From: Solirubrobacter soli DSM 22325
GTDB taxonomy: Bacteria > Actinomycetota > Thermoleophilia > Solirubrobacterales > Solirubrobacteraceae
Length of the DNA: 64,000 bases
Assembly (NCBI RefSeq): GCF_000423665.1
Contig: NZ_KE384069.1
Span: 671,588 to 735,587, forward strand
Direction of reading: 5' to 3'
The notes below the pieces were generated by a model that had not been told where the DNA came from, did no database searches, and saw only the letters and a program-made list of their open reading frames with translations. Both the position numbers and the translations under genes were made by a program. This document shows, one piece after another, positions 34,976 through 43,659 of the stretch; position 1 is the first letter of the stretch, and every line of letters begins with the position of its first letter.

Positions 34976-35778
34976 TCCGTCAGTGCGACGGATCGCTCCC
35001 ACAGCGCGCTCGCGAGCGCGTCGTCCTGTGCTTGCGCGCTCGGCTTCGCCGGCTCGAGCTTCTCGAAGTACTGGCCTCTGGCATCGATCGGGTCGAGCGC
35101 GAGGTGCACGAGCGGCGCCGCCCCCTTCTCCGGCGAGCCGAAGAACGGTCCCGCGATCGTGATCGAGATCCGCGACAGCGCCCCGTCGTTCTTCCCGAAC
35201 CCCGTGCGGATGACGCCGGGATGGAAGCAGTTCGCCGTGAGCTCCGGATGCCGTCGCTGCAACTCGCGGGTGAAGAGGATGTTGCACAGCTTGCTGTTCC
35301 CGTACGCCCTCCACGGCCGGAACCGCGTGTGCTCGAACATGAGGTCGTCGAGGTCCAGGTCCGCTCGCCCGTGGGCGTCGGAGGACGTCGTCACCACCCG
35401 GCCGCTCGCGAGTCGTTCGATCAACAGGTTGGTGAGCAGGAACGGCGCGAGGTGGTTGAGCGCGAACGTCTGCTCATACCCGTCGTTGGTGAGGTGCTTG
35501 GAATCGAACTTCGCTCCGGCGTTGTTGGCCAGCACGTCGATCCGCGGGTACTCGGCCTTCAGCTCGTCCGCCAGCTTGCGCACCTCGCCCATCTGCGCGA
35601 GGTCGGCGGTGTGACCGTTGATCGTGGCTTCGGTTGTTGCGGCGCGCCGGGCCTCGTCGACGACCTCTTGCACACGGGCGGGGTCGCGTCCGACCAACGC
35701 CAGATCCGCCCCCCGCTCGGCGAGCGCAACGGCCGCGGCCTGCCCAATCCCGCGCGTCGCCCCGGTCAACACCACCAT
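34972..35778 (-). CDS. Short-chain dehydrogenase/reductase
   Basis: 268 residues from ATG 35778. In-frame ATG 35793 is the alternative. A classical SDR: the cofactor loop LTGATRGIGQ, an Arg at the end of beta-2 (VGRDPARV) suggesting NADP, DVLANNAG, the catalytic Ser in TTSSDAHG and YGNSK as the Tyr/Lys pair. It resembles the retinol-dehydrogenase/WWOX-like branch. The substrate is unknown. Coupled to the AlaX-like gene. Confidence 0.88.
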   Translation of the reverse strand: MVVLTGATRGIGQAAAVALAERGADLALVGRDPARVQEVVDEARRAATTEATINGHTADLAQMGEVRKLADELKAEYPRIDVLANNAGAKFDSKHLTNDGYEQTFALNHLAPFLLTNLLIERLASGRVVTTSSDAHGRADLDLDDLMFEHTRFRPWRAYGNSKLCNILFTRELQRRHPELTANCFHPGVIRTGFGKNDGALSRISITIAGPFFGSPEKGAAPLVHLALDPIDARGQYFEKLEPAKPSAQAQDDALASALWERSVALTE

Positions 35779-35833
35779 CGGCACGCCCCGCAAGCTACCG
35801 GGTCCACGGCCTCGCTAGACTGCGCGCCTCCCC

Positions 35834-35907
35834 GCCGGAGTAGCTCAGTCGGTTAGAGCAGCGGAATCATAATCCGCGTGTCGGGGGTTCGAGTCCCTCC
35901 TCCGGCA
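35834..35907 (+). tRNA. tRNA with anticodon CAT (elongator Met or Ile2)
   Basis: A complete cloverleaf. Acceptor GCCGGAG/CTCCGGC, D arm GCTC...GAGC, anticodon stem GCGGA/TCCGC with CAT at 35868-35870, T arm GGGGG-TTCGAGT-CCCTC, discriminator A. CCA is not encoded. The paired first base rules out the initiator tRNA. Met and lysidine-modified Ile cannot be separated by eye. Its 3' half is the insertion site of element A. Confidence 0.93.
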
Positions 35908-35909
35908 TC
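35865..35909 (+). repeat. Left attachment site (attL), 45-bp repeat in the tRNA 3' end
   Basis: An exact copy of this 45-bp segment (anticodon loop to two bases past the tRNA) is present at 50548-50592. The tyrosine integrase gene starts about 165 bp further on. The layout is typical of integration into a tRNA gene that restores the tRNA. Confidence 0.92.
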
Positions 35910-36005
35910 ACCGTTTCTCGCCGTTTTCGGCTCTATTGCAGGACTTTCTCGCGGTTCTCGTTCGCGGCTCCAACCTCGACGGACCCCAGCGAAACCCCTC
36001 GTTTG

Positions 36006-36034
36006 TGTCCCCTGTGTCCCCTGGGCGTGTCCCC
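36006..36034 (+). promoter_or_regulatory. TGTCCCC repeats, candidate integrase arm sites (left end)
   Basis: Three copies of TGTCCCC at 36006, 36015 and 36028, between attL and the integrase gene. The same heptamer occurs twice at the right end of element A and twice at the left end of element B. Tyrosine integrases bind such repeated arm sites. The binding is inferred. Confidence 0.55.
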
Positions 36035-36073
36035 CAGAGGGGCCGACTTTGCGGGCTGAGCGCTAAGCCGATC

Positions 36074-37234
36074 ATGGCCAACTGGCGCAAGACCCGAACC
36101 CCGAGCGTGTACGTGTCGCACGCCTCGGACTGCCCCGCCAACGCCGAACCTCGGGGCCGCTGCCGCTGCAACCCGTCGTACCGTGGCCGCCGCCGGCATC
36201 CGGTCACGGGCAAGCCCGAATGGCAGAAGCCGGTCGTCAAGAGTCGAGCTGAGGTCCTCAGCTGGCTCGCCACCGCCAAGGTCGGCGCCGAGCATCTCCG
36301 TGAGGTCGCCGCCCGAGGCCCACTCTTCTTGGAGCTCGCCGACCAATGGCTCGATGGCGTAGAGCGAGGCCGGATCGGTCGCCGGCGTGGTCGCGGCAAG
36401 CCGTACGCCGAGACGACGATCCTCGCGATGAGCCGGTCGTTGAAGTACCACGTCCTCCCGGAGTTCGGCCCGCGATACGCCTCGGAGATTACCGAGCTCG
36501 ACTGGCAAGCCTGGATCGACGTCCTCGCCCGCCGCGGGCTCGCGCGCTCCACGATCGCGAAGCACATCTCAGTGGCGTCCGACATCTACGCGTGGGCCGC
36601 CGCGCCGTCCCGCCGCCTGGTCCCGCGCAATCCATTGCGCCTCGTCGAGCTCCCGCCCAACGACGAGAAGCTGCGTCTCCGAGTCGCGCTCGCGCCCGAG
36701 GCTGCGGCGCTCCTCGCCGCTCTCGAGCCAATCGACCGTCTCCCGTACGCGATCGCGTTCTACGCGGGCCTCCGCCGAGGCGAGATCTCCCGCCTCGAAT
36801 GGCCCGACGTCCTCGACGGCGACCGCATCGCCACGCGGATCACCGTCCGCCGCTCCAAAAGCGAGGCCGGCACGGGCCGGCGCCCACCGATCGCGGACAA
36901 CCTCCGGACCATCCTTCTCGAAGCGTGGGACCGCCAGGGCAAGCCACATGAAGGGAAGGTTGTCGACCGCTCGGTCATGTCGGGCAAGATCGCGAGGCAG
37001 GCCGAGAAGGCCTGGGACCGCGCGGGTTTGAACCGGATCACGCTCCACGAGTGCCGCCACACCTACGCCTCGCTCCTGATGGCGGCGGGCTACACCATCA
37101 AGGAGTTGATGGAGTTCATGGGCCACGCTGACCTGCAGATGGTCAACCGCTACGTGAAGCTCCTCCCGCAGCCAGGCGAGGACGACGCAGCCGACAGACT
37201 GAATGACTACCTCCGACGCTCCGAATCCGCCTGA
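36074..37234 (+). CDS. Tyrosine recombinase/integrase of element A
   Basis: 386 residues from ATG 36074. An N-terminal Cys-containing part (HASDCP...RCRCNPS) and a SAM-like core-binding domain (about 85-180) precede the catalytic domain. The Arg is in FYAGLRRGEISRLEW, His-x-x-Arg in HECRHTYASLL, the second His in FMGHADLQ, and the nucleophilic Tyr in MVNRYVKLL. All catalytic residues are present. It should insert and excise the element at the tRNA. Its 3' end overlaps the next gene by 32 bases. A close homologue with a stop codon lies at 50753. Confidence 0.93.
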   Translation: MANWRKTRTPSVYVSHASDCPANAEPRGRCRCNPSYRGRRRHPVTGKPEWQKPVVKSRAEVLSWLATAKVGAEHLREVAARGPLFLELADQWLDGVERGRIGRRRGRGKPYAETTILAMSRSLKYHVLPEFGPRYASEITELDWQAWIDVLARRGLARSTIAKHISVASDIYAWAAAPSRRLVPRNPLRLVELPPNDEKLRLRVALAPEAAALLAALEPIDRLPYAIAFYAGLRRGEISRLEWPDVLDGDRIATRITVRRSKSEAGTGRRPPIADNLRTILLEAWDRQGKPHEGKVVDRSVMSGKIARQAEKAWDRAGLNRITLHECRHTYASLLMAAGYTIKELMEFMGHADLQMVNRYVKLLPQPGEDDAADRLNDYLRRSESA

Positions 37235-37793
37235 CCTCCCCTCGCGACGAGGCGAGACCTGGAACGACACAGAGGCGATCGCGTCCCATCGAGCCATGAC
37301 CCCTTCGCAGCGGCTCACGCTCGCGATCGAGGTCAGCCGCGCCGCGCTGATGTTCGCTCGCGCCGGCGGAGTCGTCGACGTGCCGTCGACCTTCGAGCCG
37401 GCCGCTCTCTTCGCAGCGCTCGACTCGGCTGGCGTCGGTTACGTGATCATCGGTGGCCTGGCTGGGGCCGCGCACGGCGTCGTCCGAGCGAGCGCGGACA
37501 TCGACCTCGTCGTGCAGCCGGGCCCCACGTCCCTCGCCGCTCTCTCGTCTCTCGGCATCCGCGCGGATCAAATGATCCGAACTCGATGGGGAGACGTCCA
37601 CGTCCATGACGATCTGTCGTTCCTCCAGCTCCGCGAGAACGCTCTCGTCGTCTCATTCGGCGACACGGATGCCATGATCTGCTCGCTGACTGACTTCCGC
37701 TCGATGAAGGTCTCTCGCGGCCGTCCGCGTGACCTGATCGACGTCGCCGAGCTTGACGAGCTACATGCGACCACAGAAGATCGGTCAAAATGA
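37203..37793 (+). CDS. Nucleotidyltransferase-fold protein
   Basis: 196 residues. The central part looks like an MNT/Pol-beta-type nucleotidyltransferase: IIGGLAGAAHGVVRASADIDL gives the Gly-Gly helix and an Asp-x-Asp, and later SLTDFRSMKVSRGRPRDLIDV resembles the C-terminal segment of AbiEii-like and related proteins. The first ~60 residues are shared with the element B copy (RRGETWNDT). It is translationally linked to the integrase and lies just upstream of the AbiE operators. It may be an accessory of the AbiE unit or a separate toxin. Confidence 0.7.
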   Translation: MTTSDAPNPPDLPSRRGETWNDTEAIASHRAMTPSQRLTLAIEVSRAALMFARAGGVVDVPSTFEPAALFAALDSAGVGYVIIGGLAGAAHGVVRASADIDLVVQPGPTSLAALSSLGIRADQMIRTRWGDVHVHDDLSFLQLRENALVVSFGDTDAMICSLTDFRSMKVSRGRPRDLIDVAELDELHATTEDRSK

Positions 37794-37805
37794 CCGATCT
37801 TGTGT
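37773..37805. promoter_or_regulatory. Palindromic operator 1 of the AbiE unit
   Basis: 15-base arms around AAA with 14/15 complementarity; core AAGATCGGTCA...TGACCGATCTT. It overlaps the stop of the preceding gene. AbiEi antitoxins are known to repress their own operons through two inverted repeats, and the arrangement here matches that. Confidence 0.8.
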
Positions 37806-37828
37806 TCGCGCACCCGCGACTGGCACTC

Positions 37829-37861
37829 GCACAAGATCGGTCAAAATGTCCTATTCTGTGC
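37829..37861 (+). promoter_or_regulatory. Operator 2 overlapping the -10 element of a leaderless promoter
   Basis: The left arm GCACAAGATCGGTCA is the same motif as in operator 1 and the right arm is degenerate (11/15). TATTCT (37852-37857) in the right arm would serve as the -10 box. The expected start of transcription falls on or one base before ATG 37865, so the mRNA is probably leaderless. Operator centres are 56 bp apart, as in element B. Confidence 0.65.
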
Positions 37862-37864
37862 AGC

Positions 37865-38428
37865 ATGCCGGGCAAGGCCTACAACGCGCTGATGGACGTG
37901 GCCGTGGACCAGTACGGGTTCGTCACGGCCGCCGATGCTGCTGCGGTTGGCGTGGTCACGGACCGCCTGCGCAAGATGGCTGAGCGCGGAACTCTGGAAC
38001 GGGTCGCGTACGGGCTCTATCGCGTGCCGGCGGTCGTCTCGACCGGACTCGACAACTACATGGAAGCGACTCTGTGGCCTCGCGGTGGCGGGGTGCTGAG
38101 CCACGACACGGCACTCGACCTGCTCGAACTCTGCGACGTCAATCCGCCCAAGATTCACGTCACCGTGCGCAAGGACCTACGGATCACGCGCGCCATCCCG
38201 GCCGCGTACCGGCTCCACCACCGCGATCTCGACGAACGCGACATCACTCGCTACGACGGGATCCCGATCGTCACCCCGGAGCGCGCGATCCGCGACGGCA
38301 TCGAGCGGCACCTCGGCGCGCATCTCATCAGGCAGGCGATCACGACCGCCCGCGCACGCGGAGCGATCACGAAGGCCCAAGAGGCGGAGCTCAAGCGCCT
38401 CGCTCGCCTCGGCGACCGGGCCGCGTAG
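37865..38428 (+). CDS. abiEi: AbiEi-type antitoxin, wHTH transcriptional repressor
   Basis: 187 residues from ATG 37865. The N-terminal winged helix (about 1-60: GFVTAADAAAVGVVTDRLRKMAERGTLERV, then AYGLYRVP) is typical of AbiEi antitoxins. The C-terminal domain has LSHDTALDLLELCDVNPP and RYDGIPIVTPERAIRDGI, conserved in the AbiEi C-terminal fold. It should repress the operon by binding the palindromes upstream and counter the AbiEii toxin. No ribosome site is present, fitting a leaderless message. A frameshifted copy is in element B. Confidence 0.85.
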   Translation: MPGKAYNALMDVAVDQYGFVTAADAAAVGVVTDRLRKMAERGTLERVAYGLYRVPAVVSTGLDNYMEATLWPRGGGVLSHDTALDLLELCDVNPPKIHVTVRKDLRITRAIPAAYRLHHRDLDERDITRYDGIPIVTPERAIRDGIERHLGAHLIRQAITTARARGAITKAQEAELKRLARLGDRAA

Positions 38429-38437
38429 AAGCGACAC

Positions 38438-39292
38438 GTGCCCGCCGACCGCGGCAAGCCGCCCCACAACGTCCACGTACTACAGCGCTGGGTGGGCGAG
38501 CACGCCGACGCGACGGGCGTCGCGCCGCAGCGCGTGCGCCGTTGGATCTCGTTCATGACCGTCGCCGCCGTGCTCGACCGCATCCGCGACGAGGACGACC
38601 CCGTCTTCGCGCTCAAAGGCGGGGTGTCAATGGAGTTGCGCTTCGGGCTCGACGCCCGCGCGACCACGGACTACGACGCCGCCTACCGTGAGCCCGGCGG
38701 GGACATGGTCGCGCGGCTGGACGAGGCACTCACCGAGCCATACGGCGACTTCACGCTCAGCCGCACCGAGATCAAGCCGATCGGCAACACGGGCGCCATC
38801 CAACTCGACTTGAAGCTCAGCTACCGCGGACGCCGGTGGGCGACGGTCATATTGGAGGTGGCTCCGACCGAGGGCGACTCGGGCCAGGAACTCGACCACG
38901 TGCCGGGAATCCCGCTGGGCGCATTTGGGTTGCCGGGGCCTGAGGAGGTCGCCTGCGTCGCGGTCCGCTACCAGATCGCCCAGAAGCTCCATGCGTGCAC
39001 GCAGATCTTCGCCACCGGCCGGCAGAACGACCGCGTCCGCGATCTCGTCGACGTGCTCATGCTCCAAGGCCGGATCGACGACATGGCGAGCGTCCGAGAC
39101 GCATGCGTCGAGATCTTCTCGCTCCGCGCGAAGCACGCGTGGCCGCCGACGGTGACGATCTTCGAGGACTGGCCCGACCGATACGCGGGACTGGCCGCCG
39201 ACCTCGACTTCGAACCGTCGAACGTCAACGACGCAGCCGCCGCCGTCCAGGCGCTGATCGACGCGATCGACGCGGCCGACGGATCAACCTAG
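38438..39292 (+). CDS. abiEii: AbiEii-type nucleotidyltransferase toxin
   Basis: 284 residues from GTG 38438, nine bases after the antitoxin stop. It has the AbiEii motifs: FALKGGVSMELRFGL, then TTDYDAAYRE with the metal-binding Asp-x-Asp, and a later Lys motif (RYQIAQKLHACTQ) plus RVRDLVDVLML. AbiEii toxins transfer nucleotides to a target such as tRNA and stop growth, protecting the population from phage. The exact target here is unknown. Confidence 0.85.
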   Translation: MPADRGKPPHNVHVLQRWVGEHADATGVAPQRVRRWISFMTVAAVLDRIRDEDDPVFALKGGVSMELRFGLDARATTDYDAAYREPGGDMVARLDEALTEPYGDFTLSRTEIKPIGNTGAIQLDLKLSYRGRRWATVILEVAPTEGDSGQELDHVPGIPLGAFGLPGPEEVACVAVRYQIAQKLHACTQIFATGRQNDRVRDLVDVLMLQGRIDDMASVRDACVEIFSLRAKHAWPPTVTIFEDWPDRYAGLAADLDFEPSNVNDAAAAVQALIDAIDAADGST

Positions 39293-39311
39293 AGCCGTCC
39301 ACACGAGCGGA

Positions 39312-39701
39312 TCAGACCGCGGGGTCGAGCAACTCCGCCGTCGCGTCCTCCGGCGGATAGCCGTAGGCGTAGACGACGAGGTCGACATCGCCGTGGTTCG
39401 CGCTCTGCAGCGGCGTCCCGGCCGGCACGTTCACGACCCCACCGGTCGGCACGTCCACGCGCTCAGGCGGCTCGCCGAGGTAGATCGACAGCTCGCCGGC
39501 GAGCACGACGAACGTCTCCTCCTGGATCGGGTGCCGATGCCGCTTGCCCTTCGCTCCAGGCTCGTAGCGCCAGACGTTCCCGCGCACGTGCGAAGAGCCG
39601 ATCGCGTCGCTCAGCTCGGCGACGTGCCGGGCCGGCTCACCGGGTTGGTGGGGGCGCGTGATCCACTCGAACTCGTCGGGCCGAATGGCGCGGAAGGTCA
39701 T
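39312..39701 (-). CDS. Small cupin-fold protein (element A copy)
   Basis: 129 residues. Cupin motifs are GKRHRHPIQEETFVVLAGEL (His/Glu metal ligands) and PAGTPLQSANHGD (last His). It is a single-domain cupin, perhaps a sugar- or metabolite-binding protein. A copy at 53147-53536 differs at only five residues. The start overlaps the stop of the next minus-strand gene (ATGA). Confidence 0.88.
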   Translation of the reverse strand: MTFRAIRPDEFEWITRPHQPGEPARHVAELSDAIGSSHVRGNVWRYEPGAKGKRHRHPIQEETFVVLAGELSIYLGEPPERVDVPTGGVVNVPAGTPLQSANHGDVDLVVYAYGYPPEDATAELLDPAV

Positions 39702-40354
39702 ACAACGAGCCTAGGCGGCTCGGGCTCCGCGAGGTGGGTAAGCATCGACGACGCTGAAGTCTGCCGGGCGGTGCGAGACGAATCTCGATGGCTGGCGAGC
39801 ACCGCGCGCAGACCCAAGAGGTACACGCGATCCTCGCTCCACGGCGAGTGCTCAGCCAGCGCCAGGAGATCCTCGACAAGTGGCACGTGAAGCGCGCGGG
39901 ATTCATCGCCTTCCAGCGGCACAGGCCGCGCACGAGCGCGCAGCGCGTCGGCCTCTGCGGCGACGCGGAGGGTGAGAACACCATCGCCCACCCGCCAGCG
40001 CTCGCGGCGCGGTTGATCGTTCGGAGACGCCTCAACGCCATCCGGCCATGCGCCGGAGTCCAGAAGGCGCTTGAACGCGGCTTCGGCGTCCTCCGGCGTG
40101 ACCAGTACGTCGACGCGGCCGTTACCGGGTCGCTGGGGCCCACCCCGCAATGCTGCCGCGACCGGTCCGACAAGCACGCAGTTCACCCGGAGATCAGCGA
40201 TGGTCTCCAACGCTTGTCGGCAGGCAGGCCCGCGGTGGTCGAGCAGCGATCTGAGTCGGTCCACGGGGTCCAGCTCGACCTGATCCCCGGCGAGCGCGAG
40301 CATCTCGGGGTCGGGCTCGATGTCGGTGGAACCCACACTCGTACTGTGACGCAC
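39698..40354 (-). CDS. Hypothetical protein, possibly nucleotidyltransferase-like
   Basis: 218 residues. A helical N-terminus is followed by LRVNCVLVGPVAAALRGGPQRPGNGRVDVLV, which resembles the start of a nucleotidyltransferase fold (Gly turn, then an acidic strand), but the usual DxD reads RVDV. Then come DGVLTLRVAAEAD and VPLVEDLLALAEH. It is coupled to the cupin by ATGA. No firm family. Confidence 0.55.
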   Translation of the reverse strand: MRHSTSVGSTDIEPDPEMLALAGDQVELDPVDRLRSLLDHRGPACRQALETIADLRVNCVLVGPVAAALRGGPQRPGNGRVDVLVTPEDAEAAFKRLLDSGAWPDGVEASPNDQPRRERWRVGDGVLTLRVAAEADALRARARPVPLEGDESRALHVPLVEDLLALAEHSPWSEDRVYLLGLRAVLASHRDSSRTARQTSASSMLTHLAEPEPPRLVV

Positions 40355-40408
40355 GGGTCACCCTCTCTCGCGGTTCGTCGGTGGCGATAGCCGAGTCGGC
40401 TCGGGAGA

Positions 40409-40648
40409 TCACCCAACCAGCCGAGGCCGAACAGGCTCGACGAGGTACCGCGCGTTTCGCTGTGCCCACCGCTCGAGCTCGATCGGCGGAACCAGGATCA
40501 GCTGCCCGGACGGAATCAACTTGATCTCGGCCTGCACGAACCGCTCGAAGTGGCTCAGGCTCATGCCGATCGAGAGCGCCGATTCCTCGCGCGTGTATGC
40601 GTACCGGCGCACCGGCTCGATGGGTCGCTGCGGCATCTTCTTCGGCAT
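40409..40648 (-). CDS. Small MerR/excisionase-type helix-turn-helix protein
   Basis: 79 residues from ATG 40648 (GGGAGC upstream). YTREESALSIGMSLSHFERF...LIPSGQLILVPPIELERWA has the layout of the Xis/HTH_17 winged helix. It follows the relaxase gene directly. It could be the excision factor of element A or a regulator of the relaxase. Confidence 0.65.
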   Translation of the reverse strand: MPKKMPQRPIEPVRRYAYTREESALSIGMSLSHFERFVQAEIKLIPSGQLILVPPIELERWAQRNARYLVEPVRPRLVG

Positions 40649-40652
40649 GTGA

Positions 40653-43511
40653 TCAGAGCTCCCGTTCACGTTGTCGTCCAAGTACTCGCTGCGTCGCTCG
40701 CTCAGCCATGGCCTCGTAGCAGCGCTTCACCGTGTCTTCGCGCTCGACCTCGAACGGCCGCGCGCCGTGCGCCTGCTCGGCACGGGCCCGCCGTGCGTCC
40801 ACGACCACCCTCGCGGCCGCCGACTCGCGCGAACGAGCTGCCTCCAGGCGCCGACGGCGCCCGGGCAGCCAGAGGCGGCCGCGTTCCTCGAGCGCACGCC
40901 GCTCACGCGTCGCCGCGGCGAGTTCGTGCTCGCCCTCGCGCGAGGCAGGTGTGCCGGAGTCGATCGCCAATATCTGCGCTTGGCTCGCCTCCAGCGAGCG
41001 CCTGAGACGCCCCATGGCACCGGCACTCGCCTGGTCGATAGGCGCGAACTCGGCACGTCCGTCGTCTTCGCGCTCGGCGACGTAGAGCCGATTCGACTCG
41101 CGTCCGCGGCTGAGCGCCACGTACGCCCACTCGTTCCCGATCCCGCCACTCGCCATCACGAGCGAGTGATCCACCGTGAGCCCCTGCGCGACGTGCCCGG
41201 TGATGGCATAGCCGTGCAGCAGCGTCGGGTCGCCGTCCCTCGTAGTTCCCGTTAGGAACTCCCGGTCGAGCCGCACCCGACGCCCGTCGACCTCCACAAC
41301 GAGCGCGACCACTTCCGGATCGGCCTCGACGACGAGACCACGCTGCCCATTGCTGACACCGAGCCGCAAGTCGTTCCGTTTCACCACAACCCGGTCCCCA
41401 ACCCCGAACGAGCCGCCGGCCAGCTCGACCTCGGGCACATTGACCGCGCCACGGGCACGAAGCTCTGCCCGCGCGCGTTCGTTCAGATCGGCGACATCGG
41501 CCCGCAGACGAGCGATCATCACGCTTCGGTCGCTGTCACCGATAGCGAGCCAATCCGAGACGAGGCGTCCACGAGCGTCATCGCCCGTCGGCTCGACGAC
41601 GACGCGCTGATGTTGGACATACAGCTCCAGAGCTTCGTCGGCCCGACCCTCCCGGAGGTGATCCAGTGCCACTCGCTCCCAGCGGTTGACCTGCCGCACG
41701 TTCTCGGTCAACTCGATCGCTAGCCCTCGCTGCACGAGCCCGCGGAACGCACCGCCGGCACCGATTTCCGGCAGCTGCCGATGGTCACCGATCAAAACGA
41801 CCTTGCCCTCAACATGTTCGACCTGGTCGACGAGCTCCGCGAGCTCCCGAGTCGGGACCATCCCGGCCTCATCGACGACAAGTACGCATCGGCGAGGCAA
41901 ACCCGCCCCACCTCCGCGACGGAGATCGGCGAGCAACGCCGCGACGCTCGTGCTCTCTATCCCCGCGCCGGTCTGCAGCTCGTTCGCGGCACGCCGAGCT
42001 GTCGCAACGCCAAGGACCGGATAACCCGCGGCCTGCCAGGCCTCTCGCGCAGCCCCAAGCGCGAACGTCTTGCCCGCGCCGGCCTTCCCAGCGACGACGG
42101 CGACACCATCGCCGCCGAAGCACAGAGTCTCAACCATCAGCCGCTGTTCATCGGACAACGTCGGCCTCGACGCGATCGCCCGCTCGACGTCGCGATCGTC
42201 GGCCACGCCGACGTCACCGCCGCGACGGGACGCCACGCGATCGATGAACCGCTGCTCGAGCGCGAGCTGCTCGGGTGTGGAGTAGCGCATCCGCTCGACT
42301 GCGATTGGCATCACGCGTCCATCGCGCCGCCGAAACACTTCACGCGGGTCGCGCATGTCGTCATCGGGCACGATCGCCACGGCCCGCGTCTTCAGAAAGC
42401 ACTTCGCGGCGTGCTCGAGCTCGCTGGCCTCTACCCGACTCCCGGCCGGCAATGCCTCGCAAAGCGCCTGGATGACGTCGTCGCCCGAGAACGTCGCCGA
42501 TCGACTCGTGATGCCAGTCGACCGCGCCAGCTCGTCGAGCGCCTTCGCCCAGCGCGACTCGTCGACATCACCGCCACGGACACGCGCGACGAGCAGCGCG
42601 ATCTCGCGTTCACCGAACCCAAGCTCCGCGGCTCGCGCCCTCCACTCGGCAACGAGCTCGCCGGCGTCGACCTTCGACTTGACAGCCCGGGTCGCCAATG
42701 CGGCGGCCTCCGCAGCACGAGCCCCAGTCTTTCCGCGCTCTTCCATCGCGGCATCAATCTCAGCCCGGCGCCGACTGAACGCCTTCATCACCGCACGCGG
42801 CACACCAACGACCTCGGCGATCCCCTTCCGCACCGGGCTCCACTCGACGCCGAGCGTTCGTGTTAGCTCACCGCGGAGAGCAGCCTGGTAGACGAAGCTC
42901 GCCGTCCGCGCGTGTCCGTACAGCCGCCGACCATCAAGCGCCGACCACCGACCATCGAGTCCTCGGCCGAGGTTCGCTACAAGCACGTGCGTATGCAGCT
43001 GTGGATCGCCGGCCCGTGACGTTCGGTGGCGAAACGCCGCAGCGATCAGCCCGGGTGCCTCCTCGACGATGACACCGCCATGTCCGCGTCGTACGGCCGC
43101 CGCGTGTCTGTCCAGATACCCGACTGCTTGCAGCACCGCGATGTCATGGGCGGTGCGTACGCGCTCACTGAGACTGGGGTCGCCGACCCCAAAAAGCACG
43201 CTGACGCTCTTCGGCGCCGAGAACGTGAGATCGAATCCGGCGACGCTCGCACGACTCGACGAGCTCCGCAACTCACGGCCGTCCTCAGGGTGCGACCCGG
43301 CGAGCACTCGCCGTAGCGCGTCAGCTCCGACGTTGTCGCGAAGCCCGAGTTCGTGTCCCGCCGACCCGATCCAACGTCCACGCGCCTCATGCGGGCCGAG
43401 GTAGTAGTCCTCGACGCCGCCCCCGACACTCTGCACGACGTCGACCCGCGCCTCTGCCTGGTCGAGGTAGTACTTGGCCTGCCCGGCCGCAAGCTTTCCG
43501 ATAGAGAGCAC
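40653..43511 (-). CDS. MobF-family relaxase with superfamily 1 helicase domain (TraA/TrwC-like)
   Basis: 952 residues if started at GTG 43511, giving the usual LSIGKL beginning. The frame stays open to 43634. The relaxase domain (about 1-280) has YYLDQ/YYLG tyrosines, SAPKSVSVLF, and the metal-binding triple His in DPQLHTHVLVANL. A helicase core has Walker A GKAGAGKT, Walker B VVDEAGM, HRQLPEIGAG and VALSRGRE. It would nick the element at an origin of transfer, stay attached to the 5' end, and unwind it. oriT was not identified. A long basic coiled tail ends the protein. Confidence 0.9.
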   Translation of the reverse strand: MLSIGKLAAGQAKYYLDQAEARVDVVQSVGGGVEDYYLGPHEARGRWIGSAGHELGLRDNVGADALRRVLAGSHPEDGRELRSSSSRASVAGFDLTFSAPKSVSVLFGVGDPSLSERVRTAHDIAVLQAVGYLDRHAAAVRRGHGGVIVEEAPGLIAAAFRHRTSRAGDPQLHTHVLVANLGRGLDGRWSALDGRRLYGHARTASFVYQAALRGELTRTLGVEWSPVRKGIAEVVGVPRAVMKAFSRRRAEIDAAMEERGKTGARAAEAAALATRAVKSKVDAGELVAEWRARAAELGFGEREIALLVARVRGGDVDESRWAKALDELARSTGITSRSATFSGDDVIQALCEALPAGSRVEASELEHAAKCFLKTRAVAIVPDDDMRDPREVFRRRDGRVMPIAVERMRYSTPEQLALEQRFIDRVASRRGGDVGVADDRDVERAIASRPTLSDEQRLMVETLCFGGDGVAVVAGKAGAGKTFALGAAREAWQAAGYPVLGVATARRAANELQTGAGIESTSVAALLADLRRGGGAGLPRRCVLVVDEAGMVPTRELAELVDQVEHVEGKVVLIGDHRQLPEIGAGGAFRGLVQRGLAIELTENVRQVNRWERVALDHLREGRADEALELYVQHQRVVVEPTGDDARGRLVSDWLAIGDSDRSVMIARLRADVADLNERARAELRARGAVNVPEVELAGGSFGVGDRVVVKRNDLRLGVSNGQRGLVVEADPEVVALVVEVDGRRVRLDREFLTGTTRDGDPTLLHGYAITGHVAQGLTVDHSLVMASGGIGNEWAYVALSRGRESNRLYVAEREDDGRAEFAPIDQASAGAMGRLRRSLEASQAQILAIDSGTPASREGEHELAAATRERRALEERGRLWLPGRRRRLEAARSRESAAARVVVDARRARAEQAHGARPFEVEREDTVKRCYEAMAERATQRVLGRQREREL

Positions 43512-43647
43512 TACTTGCCAAGCCGCCGAGAGACCGCCGCGGGCAATATTTCGAGCGAACGTGGCGCCTTGGCGCTCTCCTTGACTAGCGATACGCCGTC
43601 CGCCTCCCGGTGCCATCATCGACTTCGCAGTCAACGGCTGTACCGAT

Positions 43648-43653
43648 TAGGGT
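43648..43653 (+). promoter_or_regulatory. Likely -10 box of a leaderless transcript
   Basis: TAGGGT fits the actinobacterial TANNNT consensus, and the predicted start of transcription seven bases later is exactly the A of ATG 43660. No ribosome site precedes that ATG. Confidence 0.45.
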
Positions 43654-43659
43654 CAAACG

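Noticed and set aside
37773..37861. CRISPR-like repeats
   Set aside because: Only two copies per element, each internally palindromic and placed at a promoter. They are operators, with no spacers or cas genes.
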